Of a stretch of 64,000 nt of DNA, positions 1-10,812 are shown piece after piece. The position numbers and the translations under genes were made by a program. Below the pieces are notes generated by a model. It worked only from the letters and a program-made list of their open reading frames with translations, was not told the DNA's origin and made no database searches. Each line of letters begins with the position of its first letter. The first letter of the stretch is position 1. Source of the stretch: Siphonodentalium dalli (Eukaryota; Mollusca; Scaphopoda; Gadilida; Siphonodentaliidae); assembly GCA_032622095.1 (NCBI GenBank), contig CP136062.1, positions 5,704,001 through 5,768,000 of the forward strand, in the 5' to 3' direction.

Positions 1-298
1 TTTGCTGTTCGGCTGCGGTGTCAGAGTTTGTAACTGCAGTTGAGCACCGCAGAACGGCAAGTACACTGCAGCCAAACGGCAAGTTCACTGCGGCCGAAAG
101 GCAACTACCCTCACGGTCGAATGGCAAGTACACCGTTGTTAGATTTCTGGTTTGTATTGTCTTTTTACACCGTGGCAAATACACCATGCCGAATGGCAAT
201 TACATCGCAACCCAACTGTAGTTAGCCGGTGGAGCCGCGGTGTAGTTGCATTTCGGCCGCGGTGGCAATGCTAACCGCACCGCAGTTAAGTGGACCCA
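1..298 (+). mobile_element. Truncated copy of the GGACAAAAC-TIR MITE
   Basis: This matches the interior and right part of the full MITE copies at 43,333-43,707 and 50,990-51,369, with the same GCGGTGTCAGAGTTTGTAAC segment and the same 'gccgcggtgtagttgcattt' segment. The left terminal repeat is missing because the window begins inside the element. After about position 285 the sequence passes into a CCACACACAGACAGAAG tail typical of retroposon 3' ends. It is not coding; the short ORFs across it are composition artefacts. Confidence 0.7.
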
Positions 299-1330
299 CA
301 CACAGACAGAAGTTCCGAAAAACAACCGATGAGCAAATGACCGACGATGAAAAACAACTAACGAAAAAACACACCGGCTGACGAATGGTGGCAAATGACA
401 GATAAATGATGAGGATGACGATGGCAAATGACAACAAACAACAACGAAGGAAAATACCAACTAACGACAAAAAATGACTGATGACGAAAAACAAATGGCC
501 AACGACTAACACGATGTCGAACAATCGATGACGAAAAATTACTGATGACGAAAAACAAACAGCCAAAGACATACACTATGTCGAATGATCGACGACGAAA
601 AATGTCTTGATGACAAACACATCGACCCAGGCCTGCAGGTTTCAAAATTATGTGTAACCTACAGTACATGTATTTTTTGTTCGCCTGGTAATCCTAGTCC
701 AAATCTACGGGATATAATGTACCCTGCTGGACAAAACAAGTTTCCACTTGACCACGTTGCAGTTAGCATTGCCACCTCAGCCGAAATGCATACCTTGTAC
801 ACCGCGGCTCCACTGGCTAACTACAGTTGGGCTGCGTTGTACTTGCCACAAAAACCCCGACTGATGACAAATGCACAAAGGATGAAATCAAACGACCAAC
901 AATAAACATGAGGACAAACTACCAAGGACGAAAAACGACAGACGACAACCAAACACGAATGACGACAAACACACTGACTGTGACACTGACGACCAACGAA
1001 TGACGACGACAAATTGTCAAATGATGAAAAATGATTAAATGAAATAATAATCAAAATTTAATTCTTAAAACAAACAGACCTACCTTTATGGCTTTAAAAA
1101 AATCTTGGATTTGGAGAAAAATGCCTCCAGGAGCACGCATTGTGCTGTTGTGTTCACAACACCACCAGAATCCTCATCAGATATCAATTCCTTGAACTTA
1201 AGTTGAAGTTGAAGATGGTAACTAGGAAACATACTACAATTTTAGTATCCATTACAATTTACACGTAACACAGAATTCGTTCTTTCAATTTGTTATCTTT
1301 CTTTGAACTTCGAACATTTTGGTTGATTGA
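290..1330. repeat. Dispersed ~1 kb repeat, copy 1
   Basis: This stretch is rich in ATGACGAAAAACAAA-like units and reappears with the same order of landmarks at about 45,045-46,050. Shared landmarks include the 'acatcgacccaggcctgcag' segment, the 'gggatataatgtaccctgct' segment (a partial MITE end) and 'acaaattgtcaaatgatgaa'. The long minus-strand ORFs across it (222-1,054) reflect low-complexity GACGAAAA repetition and are not believed to be genes. Confidence 0.75.
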
Positions 1331-1875
1331 ATGATTCTGGAATCTTGATCATTGTTGTCTCTAACAGTTTACAGTGAAGCCTAACCCAGTAACTGTCGAT
1401 TGTCACGAAATCAAGCGATTAATTTATCTACGTACACTCGTACACTTGTGAAAATTATTTGCCATGAAGCGAAGGTGACGGCCTTATCGGTCTATGGGAT
1501 ATACGGAAGTAATTTCCGATCAAGTAAATGCCGTAAGCCGGATGACACTGACAGGGCGGTCGCTACACGGGGGATAATTAATTATTATGCTGATGATATA
1601 CCAATGATTTTTATCAGATGAAAAGGCTGTAATTAATCCTCGGAAAGAACTGAGTAGGGTAAACTTGAAAGTCATGTAGATTCTAGAATCTGGGAATTAA
1701 TTTGATCAGTTGTTGTCTGCATATTTCTCCGTTATATCGGAGCACCCTGTAGTTTCTGCACGATGCTGCGCAGTATCCTCCCGGAAGTCACGTGTGAAAT
1801 TTACAAAAAAACATACACGGTATTTTCGCTCTTGGTATAGAAATATAGAAAAATTATATGACGTCATAATTCACC

Positions 1876-2440
1876 TGCATTTAGGTAAAAAGCACCCTTG
1901 GTGGTTGCTATGATGACATGAAGGTCAAAGCCAATATTTTGTTGTATGACCCTGTGGGCTCGCGTGATGTAATATTCTTCATGCACAAAGACATTATCGA
2001 CACCAAGGACCAAAAGCTGTTTAAGAATTTGCAATTTCAGCTTCCTTATAAAAAATGAAGTGATGGGAAACGCATGATAGCTGGAAACACTCTATCTATT
2101 CTAAATTATTTGAGGTAGTCACATGTGCAATGGATACCTTTGGGATGGAGGCATCCCTGTGTAGTTTGTGTACACTGTATAGTGATTCTTGAACTGGAGA
2201 TCACAGAGGAATTCACTCCAGGAAGCTGATGCCTATTTATTTCTCCAGTGCAAAACATCTTATGAAAGTACAGGGTATCGATCCACCTATTCTAAGGAAA
2301 ATATACACTTCTTCAATTCTGAAGAATGTAAATATTGTTGTATTAGGTTTGGAAAGTGCCATAATTTACACCTTAATGTGTATCTATGTCTAATAGAAAG
2401 TGTAATGAAAGAAGACATGAAGACTCCTGGGAGATGTGAC
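1876..2440 (+). pseudogene. Unidentified decayed coding stretch
   Basis: I do not recognise the family. One plus-strand frame is open from about 1,879 (after a 'tttag' that could be a splice acceptor) to 2,058. It contains an ATG at 1,918 and reads YDDMKVKANILLYDPVGSRD, then FFMHKDIIDTKDQKLFKNLQ. The same frame continues after one TGA with a coding-like segment, and another frame carries KLMPIYFSSAKHLMKVQG and IVVLGLESA further on. Amino-acid composition looks protein-like, unlike neighbouring AT-rich DNA, but several stops and frame changes break it. It may be a remnant of an exon or of a mobile element. Confidence 0.35.
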
Positions 2441-2459
2441 ACCTTCTGATTAATAAAAT

Positions 2460-3340
2460 ATTTATGCCAACAATATGATCGTAATATTTTTAACTAAATC
2501 CAAATTCACCAACAAGCAACAGTGGGGTATATTGTTATTAGAATGAGATACCACTTGGTATTTATTCATTCTTGCCACGTTTGTCATCTTACAGGAGACA
2601 GCCAATAATAACCAATAGGCCAAACTGATTGTGATTGGGCCCCCTACTAAACCTATGTTACCCCCACCAAATCCTATTTTAGCACATGTATTAAAATTGG
2701 TTGATTTTTCAGTTAAACGTTTGTGTTGATAGAAGGTTATGCAAACTTGCAGATAAAATATAAGACTTGATAAGTCATAAGAACGTCAAAATAAAAACAT
2801 TTATCCACCTCCCACCCATCTCTACTATACGTATAACGCCTGTCAGTTAAACCACGCCATTATCCGTCTACTTTGCGGATAAAGCAATCTCCACTAGACA
2901 GATAAACTGAAAATGATGCAAATGAAGAAGTCACGGAACTTTGGGGAGTTGACCTCCGATAGTTGGCTCTGACGTCATTTAACTAACCATTGCTATCGCT
3001 TCGGTTACTACAGCGCTTCCTTAGAAACCCGATAAAATGAAAAGTTTTACTGAGAAAAAATGTCATTGCATCCCCAATAAATTGTTAATCCCATATTCCA
3101 TGCAGACGATATACCACTCATACATGACAAATTAAATTAAGTCCCACATTATTTAATTCCAATAAATTATAAAATTTTGAGATCGTAAAATAGCTTGTTC
3201 TTCGAACTCAAAATAACAAATCGCCGATTTTCGTGGATCAAAAATCATCCCGAGAAAAATAAAAAAAAAAATTTATACGAGGTTCGAGTGACAATGAACG
3301 TTAATTAAATCACTCGTCGGTTTCATTGCAGGCAAATATT
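2460..3340. other. AT-rich DNA with no recognised gene
   Basis: No ORF with protein-like composition and no clear repeat structure is seen. The interval ends with a 'tttcattgcag' that could be a splice acceptor just ahead of the Crypton-like reading frame. Nothing else stands out. Confidence 0.5.
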
Positions 3341-3461
3341 TGACTTTTTGAACCTATTATATTTTATTTTTATGAGAGTGAAGTCTGAAGTGAATGCAAT
3401 TTCAGTACAAAGTACGTCTGCTACAGTACACTATACTGCAGTGATTGCTAAGTCTACGAAA

Positions 3462-5199
3462 ATGTCTTTTAATTTGAGCAGTGATATTTCTGATGAATTG
3501 ATTAATATGGAGCAATTTTGTGATTTGGAAGAAATGTTTGCTGTCCCATATGAAGAGGAAGAAGAAGATATCAAGCCAAATAAAACTATTTTTCATCATG
3601 GACACGAGGAAGTTATCACAATCCACGAATCGGTGAAGGATAATCATAATGAACAATTAAATTCCGATTCAGAATTAACAACATTACCATTGGACAATGC
3701 TATCCTTACCTCTAGTACGAGCAGTATGACCACTCCCATTATACCGAGTAGTAGCAGAATGAATAGTACTACTGAAACTGAATGTGATGATGATGGAATT
3801 GATGCATCTGAATCTGAAATGACGACAACAAATCAAGGACCCGTGCGGAATTTTCTTGAAATCGATGATGACAATGTACAGAGATTTATTAATGAACAAG
3901 AAAATAAAAACACTTCGAAAAAATCTACGTATGATTTGAAAATTGTTGTATAATTTTTCAATCAACAAGGCGAAATAAGAGAACTGCACGAAATTCCACC
4001 GAGGACCTTGATCTTCTTCTAGCAAGGTTCCTCTTATCAGTTAGGAGAAGAGATGGCGAGGAGTACGAACCGTCCTCATTTCGGGGGATATTATCCAGTG
4101 TTGATCGTCATCTCCGGCGCCATAAGTATGGCACAACTATTATTGGATCAAAAGACAACTGCCTCATAACAACGAGAAGAACCTTAGATGCAAAACAGAA
4201 ACAACTAAAGAAGATTGGGAAAGGAAACAAACCGAATAGGTCAGATTCCATAGCTGACGAGGAAATCACAAAGTTGTATGAGATTGGACAACTAGGATCT
4301 AGCACACCAGAAGTATTTTGCACACCCTTTGGTTCAACCATAGCATTCATTTTGGTTTGCGTGCAGTAAAAGAACATTACAATTTGTGCTGGGGTGATGT
4401 GACACTACACAAAGATTCGAATGGAAAGGAGTACATGAAAATCAATGAAAGACAAACAAAAACGAGAAGAGGGGCCGACATAAGAAATGTTCGTGAATCA
4501 TCTCCCCGAATGTATTCCACAGGAATAGAAAATGATCGAAATCCCATATATATATATATATAAACTATTTGCATCAAAGCGGCCAGCTGATTATAAGAAT
4601 GATAGTGACCCATTTTATATTGCGACAAGAACAGTTCCCGTCACAAAAGCTACCGACATGTGATTCAAAAAACAACGTGTTGGTGAACGGAAATTATCAG
4701 AAATTATGGACAAGATGACACTTAATGCAAACATTGATAACGGGAAAAGATTAACCAACACCAGTGCCCGGAAATTTTTGGTGTCAAAACTGCGGAAAAA
4801 TAACGTGGCACCTACAGATATAGCTCACATCAGTGGCCACAAACATCTGGCATCAATTAACAATTACTCATATATATCATATCAACAGAAAGAACATTGC
4901 TCGCTGACACTGAGCAATTCCACATCATCTATCCAGTCAGATAAAACATGTGATGCAAATACGTCAACATCAAGCACTGCTGTGTGTTTACCGGAGGCTG
5001 AAAACAATGACACTTCCACTGACCCTCGAAAACCGGCATCATCAAAGTCAGTTCTCAATTCGATGTCCATAAACACTAATAATTCAAGTACAATCTGTCT
5101 ATGTCGCAGAACATGAAATCGATGCTTCAAAGCGTATTCCATGCTAACACCATTACCATACAAAACATGTATATTAATCCTCAAAATCCAAATTCCTAA
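3462..5199 (+). pseudogene. Crypton/KIAA1958-like tyrosine recombinase, broken
   Basis: This is a remnant of a Crypton-type DNA transposon recombinase (the DUF3504-like family that also gave rise to vertebrate KIAA1958), an enzyme that cuts and rejoins DNA through a catalytic tyrosine. I start at the ATG at 3,462 (aaaATGt). An acidic, Ser/Thr-rich N-terminus is followed by the SAM-like DNA-binding part (ARFLLSVRRRDGEEYEPSS, then RHLRRHKYG). The catalytic part has FGLRAVKEHYNLCWGDV near 4,350-4,400, where the Arg is the expected active-site residue, and SGHKHLASINNYSY near 4,835-4,880 with the candidate Tyr nucleophile. In NTSARK near 4,758 a Thr stands where the family usually has the HxxR histidine. 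Breaks: stop at 3,951, frameshift near 4,000, frameshift near 4,317, a TA microsatellite at 4,546-4,562 that shifts frame, TGA at 4,661 and a frameshift near 5,095. It cannot make a working enzyme. Confidence 0.8.
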
Positions 5200-5805
5200 C
5201 TCTGGACGAGGCCATATCCTTGGAGGGAAGTTGACTTTATTCTTGGAGTTTACTGTTTTAATTGTGATTATATACTAAAACGGACGATTAATCAATAACA
5301 TATGGCGATATTGTTATTTCATGAGATTAAAATTATAAGCACTAGAATCTCGTTGACGTAGTATCTTTAGTGAAATTAGTCACCAATATTGCATGCGCCC
5401 CTATCTCGAAATGGATGTCAGTGTACTTATTGCACCGAGTGCAACCGTACTCTTCGTAAGTTCGAAAAGACCGCCTTTCCCCGATTCATGTGTTTAGTCT
5501 TAAAACACAAGTCCATCATAATTCGATACGGTTTTCTGTTATTGTTTGATGGGAACTAGATTTGGAAATTGTATACTACACATTCCACCAAATAAATCAA
5601 GAGTTCAGACACAATACTAAATGGAACTATTTTGTTTTACGAGTGCGCATGAATACAAAACTGTTGCATAATTAATAAGTCTCTACTATACAGATAACAT
5701 CGCTAAGTAGGGCATTGATTCCCTTTACGGAGAGTGGATTTTGCGATTATTTGTTGGACAAAAACTGCTATAAAGTACGTTTAAATAAAGTTTGGTGGAT
5801 AAACA
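5200..5805. other. AT-rich spacer, no gene seen
   Basis: This non-coding DNA lies between the recombinase remnant and the hairpin. It contains scattered AATAAA-like strings. No repeat shared with the rest of the window was noticed. Confidence 0.4.
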
Positions 5806-5951
5806 GAACATCCGCATAGTGTAGCTGAATAAAGAATTTATTTTTGCTCGTATGTGGGCATCTATTTGGCTCGCCTAGAGGCTCGCCAAATAGATGCCCA
5901 CATACTCGCAAAAATAAATTCTTTATTCAACTACACTATGTGGATATTCTC
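5806..5951. repeat. Near-perfect long hairpin
   Basis: Two arms of about 68 bases (roughly 5,806-5,874 and 5,882-5,951) are reverse complements with only a few mismatches, around a tiny GCCTAGAGGC turn. Each arm holds CTTTATT/AATAAAG and a GGGCATCTATTTGGC segment. Transcribed, it would fold into one continuous stem of about 65 base pairs. It may be a small fold-back MITE or a recent inverted duplication. No protein is encoded. Confidence 0.85.
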
Positions 5952-6138
5952 TATATATAATGCTATTATGCCAACTTACTGACCCTTCAATAAGTTGTAA
6001 CCCCAACTACACTTAATCAGACATATAAAACAAATCAGTGGTGATATGCACGTTACATATGTATCAACAGAGAATATTCCTTTTTAGTGCCTTCCTTATA
6101 CAGAAAAAGTGAGTGACTCTCACTTTGGTGTCGAAAGG

Positions 6139-6875
6139 TAACAACTATTGGTCGTTAGATAATAATAGTTTATACCAGAACATATTCGAAATATAATTGA
6201 TAATAATCGGTAGAAGCGTTTCCTGATTCATTATTATAAATTTATACCCAGGAATCAACATAAAACGTTTTATAAGAGGATATAATCCATCTTTTAGTAT
6301 TGTATATATTATCGTATATATCGAACCTTTTTCACGACAGAGATGATTTTGTAAATACGTGTTGATGATCAACTGATCACTCCATTGTCTCAGCATGTGT
6401 TCCGGAAATATATCGTTTGTTTCTGAACCTACATTTCATTGCAAATGTTAGCCCGATCGAGTCTTGTTAATTTTTCTAGGCAATTTTATACCTAAGTGCT
6501 CATGGGTAATTAGCAGTAAATGTAATGGCAGAGCAGTACTACCTGAATGATTGTTTATGCAGCATCGGAATCCCCGTTTATAAGGCAAAACGAATCAAAT
6601 AGTTTCCATATATATTTTAGGCACGCGGTATATACATGTAGGCGTGGTCATATGACACGATAATGCTATGAGTGCTGTCATTTCAATAGCAGAAGTAATC
6701 AAGAAATTTAGGTATCGAGAAATAAATGTAATGGCTAAATGTGTGACAACCAATGGTTATAGTATTCTGTGGATTGACGGCTTATGATTAGTTTATACGA
6801 TAATAAAGCGTACCCACCTTTATAACCACCGGGGTGGATAGATTGTTGCTGTCTTCAATGTTATTGAGAGTGCTC
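6139..6875. repeat. 737-bp direct repeat, copy 1
   Basis: This is collinear with 8,162-8,899 over its whole length, at an identity I judge by eye to be about 90 percent or more, with small indels. It starts at TAACAACTATTGGTCGTTAG and ends at GAGTGCTC. The right end overlaps the last codons of the GCNT-like pseudogene exon, so the repeat is best read as part of a tandemly duplicated gene segment (exon end plus following intron) and not as an LTR. The short minus-strand ORF here is not considered real. Confidence 0.85.
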
Positions 6876-7732
6876 CAGAAATGTCCATCAGGACTGAGTG
6901 TGTCAGCGCTCTATTGCAACAACTTCTTCGCCACGTCGCTGGTTAAAGCGTACTCCACGAATCCTCTGCTGAAAACGTTGTAAGCATTACCTTTCGTGAT
7001 GTTCAGCCCGAGAGGTGGCGCTGGGTGTTTATTTGTAGTACTGATGATGGACCTGTCATGCGTGCTGATGTTATAGAACCATGCGTGCTGAAAATTATAT
7101 CTGATGTTCCAAGAAAACGTTCGCATCATGTGAATCTCATTTGTCCCGTTGACTAGTTGAAGTATTTCAATCATATCCTTGTTTTTTTCTAAGCGGGATC
7201 TCGCTACTTGCATAGTTAATCAGGAATCTCCATTCAGCGTTTATTTCAAGATGGTCAGACATACAGTTGATGTCAGCTATGAGGCGAGAAATACCGGCGT
7301 AAACGATGAACTCCCTTCTGTTCGCCATAAAAACGTTCGGAAAACATCGGATTATTCCATAAATGGCCTCTTCGGTGACTCTGGCGGCCTTTTCGTCAAT
7401 TCTGAAACTGGTACACGTTATCGTGTGACAGAATCGTATACGCTAATGGAAAGTTCAGACTGGGCGTCAACTTCACGTCATATCCACGTGTTTTAATAAA
7501 AGTTGCGCAATTTTTTTGTCAGTTTTATATACTCTTTATCATGTATTTCAGGCGCCGTTATGTTAGGATTCTGTAGTCGCTCTTTTGCTCGTGATATTTC
7601 ACTGACGTTTCCTTCGAAGATTCGACTGCAGTTTGAACCACCAATAAAAGCCATCTCCCATTCGATGGATCCAATATTATCTTCTGGCTTTGGCTCCGGT
7701 CTACTTTTTCGGAAACCAGAAATGCGCGCCAT
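6818..7732 (-). pseudogene. GCNT-like beta-1,6-GlcNAc transferase (GT14), broken
   Basis: Family members are type II Golgi enzymes that add beta-1,6-linked GlcNAc branches to glycans. In minus-strand order I see CSRIFEGNVSEISRAKERL and YIKLTKKLRNF (N-terminal stem region), LNFPLAYTILSHDN, IIRCFPNVFMANRREFIVYA with LIADINCMSDH, EWRFLINYASSEIPLRKN, LVNGTNEIHMM, KGNAYNVFSRGFVEYAL and finally DTLSPDGHFWSTLNN. The order and spacing fit the Branch domain, ending where the first coding exon of I-branching-type genes ends; AAG|GTGGGT at 6,818/6,817 is a plausible donor. Breaks: frameshift near 7,500; a loss of about 15 codons near 7,395 with a stop and frame change; a frameshift in an A7 run near 7,187; and a TAG at 6,911-6,913 where Trp is expected. 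No downstream exons were found. A tandem partner is implied by the repeat at 8,162-8,899. Confidence 0.75.
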
Positions 7733-7739
7733 AAAATAA

Positions 7740-8161
7740 GACGTAACACGTGATTCTTAGACACTACACCCTCCATGTCATGGGATCGCAGTCATGCTTA
7801 CGGAAAAATAGTTGTGGTGCGTTCAATAAATAAAATAGGGTCGCCAAGGCCTTAGTCCCCTAGACCAACAAACAGGAATGTTCGTCTTACATCAGTGAGG
7901 CAACCATAACACGTGCTTCCTTTTTGGACGTTTATGTTTGCCAGCCAAACTTGGAGACTCCGAAGACTCATTCTCGTACAATAATCAATACACCGTCTTG
8001 GTCGTAATTTAATCTTTATTGTCCGTTGTTCTGAAATCCCGAAAACATGTGAAAACATTTGAGTATGTGAATTTTATGCTTCACCAAATGCCAAATAATA
8101 GCTAAGATAAAACACAACAAACTTCACCCGTCAAGCACAATAACAAATTACACAACAAAGT
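7740..8161. other. Spacer between GCNT-like remnant and repeat copy 2
   Basis: No recognised protein or repeat is present. A weak 68-codon minus-strand frame (8,058-7,852) has no family resemblance and is not called. Confidence 0.4.
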
Positions 8162-8899
8162 TAACAACTATTGGTCGTTAGATAATCGATCACACATACC
8201 AGAAAATATTCGAAATATAAGTGATAATAATCGGTAGAAGCGTTTCCTGATTCATTATTATTATTTTATACCCAGGACTCATTATACAACTTTTTATAAG
8301 AAGATATAATCCATATTTTAGTATTGTATTTATTATCGCATATATCGAACCTTTTTCACGACAGAGATACTTTTCTAAAGACGTGTTGATCAACTGATCA
8401 CTCCATTGTCTCAGCAGGTGTTTCGGAAATATATCGTTTGTTTCTGAAACTAAATTTGTTTGCAAATGTTAGCTCGATCGAGTCTTGTTGATTATTCTAG
8501 GTACTTGTGTACCTAAGTACTCATGGGTAATTAGCAGTAAATGTAATTGCAGAGCAGTACTACCTGAACGATTGTTTATGCAGCATCGGAATCCCCGTTT
8601 ATATGGCAATACGTATCAAATAGTTTCCATATATATTTTAGGCACGCGGTATATACATGTAGGCGTGGTCATATGTGACACGACAATGCTATGAGTGCTG
8701 TCATTTCAATAGCAGAAGTAATCAAGAAATTTAGGTTATCGTGAAATAAATTTAATGGCTAAATGTGTGACAACCAATGGTTTATATTCTGTGGATTGAC
8801 GGCTTATGATTTGTTTATACCATAATAAAGCGTACCCACCTTTATAACCACGGGGGGGTGGATATATTTTTGTTGTCTCCAAGGTTATTGCGAGTGCTC
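8162..8899. repeat. 737-bp direct repeat, copy 2
   Basis: This is the partner of 6,139-6,875. Its right end again carries the last codons of the GCNT-like exon (8,840-8,899), but the upstream exon sequence expected beyond 8,899 is replaced by the envelope-like reading frame. The junction at about 8,899 is therefore a rearrangement or insertion breakpoint. Confidence 0.85.
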
Positions 8900-10812
8900 T
8901 TGTTGTTCTTGACATACAGTTTAGCACTCTTTTGCAGAGACGGAACGACGCCTTTCGAAAACAACATACCAATAATATTGTGACAATTAAAATTACACTT
9001 ATTGACACTGGGTATGCATTATTTCGGAACCAAACACGTGGCTGAAATACCCTGGAACCAGGTGATACAGAGCGCAATTCTTCTACTACGGAATTCACGG
9101 GTATTTCTTTAATTTCTTTCAACATCCTCGGTATTGTTATGTTTTGTAGATTCGTATTTCCTTCCAACACTGGTTTCCACATTGTCAACTGTACTTCATG
9201 GTACTTAGGTAACAATTAATTTTTCACAGCATTGATTAAATTATCAGAGACATTTTCGTTTGAAAATGCAATTAATTTCAAATGGGCGGCTGTGGCCACA
9301 CATTGGGACAGTAAGCTAAGAAAATCGATTGGTGGTCGTATTATTTTCGTGGATAATTTTTCGCCGGAATTTCCACATGACATCGCAAAATGAATTTGAT
9401 TTTTTGTCGCTATTGCGAACAGATTTCCCGTGAGTCGGTGGGCATAGGGTAACATCATATTAGGTTGAACGATGGTCGTACATGTTCGCGCAATTTCTTC
9501 GTCTGTTCCTCGGAATAATGCTACCTCACAAATTAGGTTAGGATCTCCTCGATATATTTTTCCATTCAAATCACAAGAAGTCATTTGATCCATCAAACAG
9601 ACTGATGTGTCCTCTACAAATGTATACTTAGTTTGTCCCACGTCCATTGCCAATTAATTAGCACTCACTCGGTAATTAGCTATCATTGTGTTAAATGTAT
9701 GAGGTAATTGTTTATTTGGAATGCCCGTTAACGGATATGGTAAGCTATGCATGCGGTGAATGGTATATTGTTCTCTGACATCTAATAATGGTACTTGAAC
9801 GACCTGTATTATTTTCTTATCAGTCTACATGTTATGTAGAGATAATTTTTGATAATAAAACCACATGTTTGTTGCCAAATCAAATGGCATTTGTAAATGG
9901 CTCGGAAGCTTTGATTGCAATGTTCGTAACGCCATTACTAATTGACTGACGCTAATCACACTAGGACTGGTGTTAGTCTCTGTGCTACCAAAGGATTCAC
10001 CTGAGTGTGTAAGTGAGTTAAGTAAATCTTTGCAAGTTTGCATCAAGCACTTGCTGAGCTATATTGCGGACTACAAGCTGTAATCTACCAAACATTTGCG
10101 TGAAGAATTCCAAATAGGTTATCCGTCTTTCTGAGATCTTCAAAATTTTCGATTATCATATTTAATGTATGTCTATTTTGATTTACATGAATTAGTGTTA
10201 TGTTTATAACACTTAAGCTCTTCTCGGAAACATGTTTTATTATTCTTTCATTTGTTTGCAATTCATTTAGACTGGCCTTGATTGGTTCTAAATCACCAGA
10301 GGTTAATGTTCCATCTAAAAAACTACTAGCCATTCTTATGAATCCAAAAGGGGCACCACGTGTTCTCGAGTACGTGTACCAGTATGAAGTTGTTTATATT
10401 CTTTGAACTGTTTGATAATATGACACAATTCACTATGAACCGTTAACAATTCACTAGTAAAACCTTTAAATATCATAGTAAAATTATTTGTTACTTCCAT
10501 ATATCATATCGTTTCTTCAGCTAAATACCTATCAAAGTTTTTTTCACTGGTAGTGTGAGTCCAAAACTCTGCTATGTTGTTTTCAATAAATTTGGCATCG
10601 TAACTATTCTCACATTCACTCATGTCTTCAAAAATTCCTGATAAGGTTGTAGGTCTATTACAAATTCAAGATTCCATTTTGATAAATTCATGTAAATCAG
10701 TTTCAGTTTTTCAAAAATAACATTATGTCTTGCTATACTAGTTCCTATTGATTGTTCGGTGTCTAGCGGTGTTTAACATTGCAATCAGGACGAGCAGTCG
10801 TGTTGGTTTCAT
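8900..10812 (-). pseudogene. Errantivirus/baculovirus-F-type envelope glycoprotein, broken
   Basis: This is an endogenous envelope gene remnant of the kind carried by Gypsy-type endogenous retroviruses of invertebrates; such proteins sit in membranes and mediate fusion. The ATG at 10,812 opens a hydrophobic signal-like start (MKPTRLLVLIAML). A conserved-looking KWNLEFVIDLQPY lies near 10,680, and a basic SRTR step near 10,370 is followed by a Gly/Phe-rich stretch, as expected for a furin site plus fusion peptide. Coiled-coil-like sequence follows, then a cysteine-containing ectodomain (9,653-9,216) and one membrane anchor (about 9,014-8,957). Breaks: early frameshift and TAG near 10,740, frame changes and stops between 10,610 and 10,400, and in-frame stops near 9,660 and at 9,216-9,218. 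The tail is cut at 8,899 by the 737-bp repeat; the open frame beyond is glycosyltransferase-derived. Total length near 640 codons is normal for the family. Non-functional. Confidence 0.72.

Noticed and set aside
222-669. Overlapping minus-strand ORFs rich in Ser, Phe and Val
   Set aside because: They come from GACGAAAAACAAA low-complexity DNA; the second copy at 45 kb gives similar but unrelated frames.
6139-8899. 737-bp direct repeats as LTRs of a retroelement
   Set aside because: They lack TG...CA ends and a target duplication, and both contain the end of a glycosyltransferase exon; the envelope remnant lies outside the pair, not between them.
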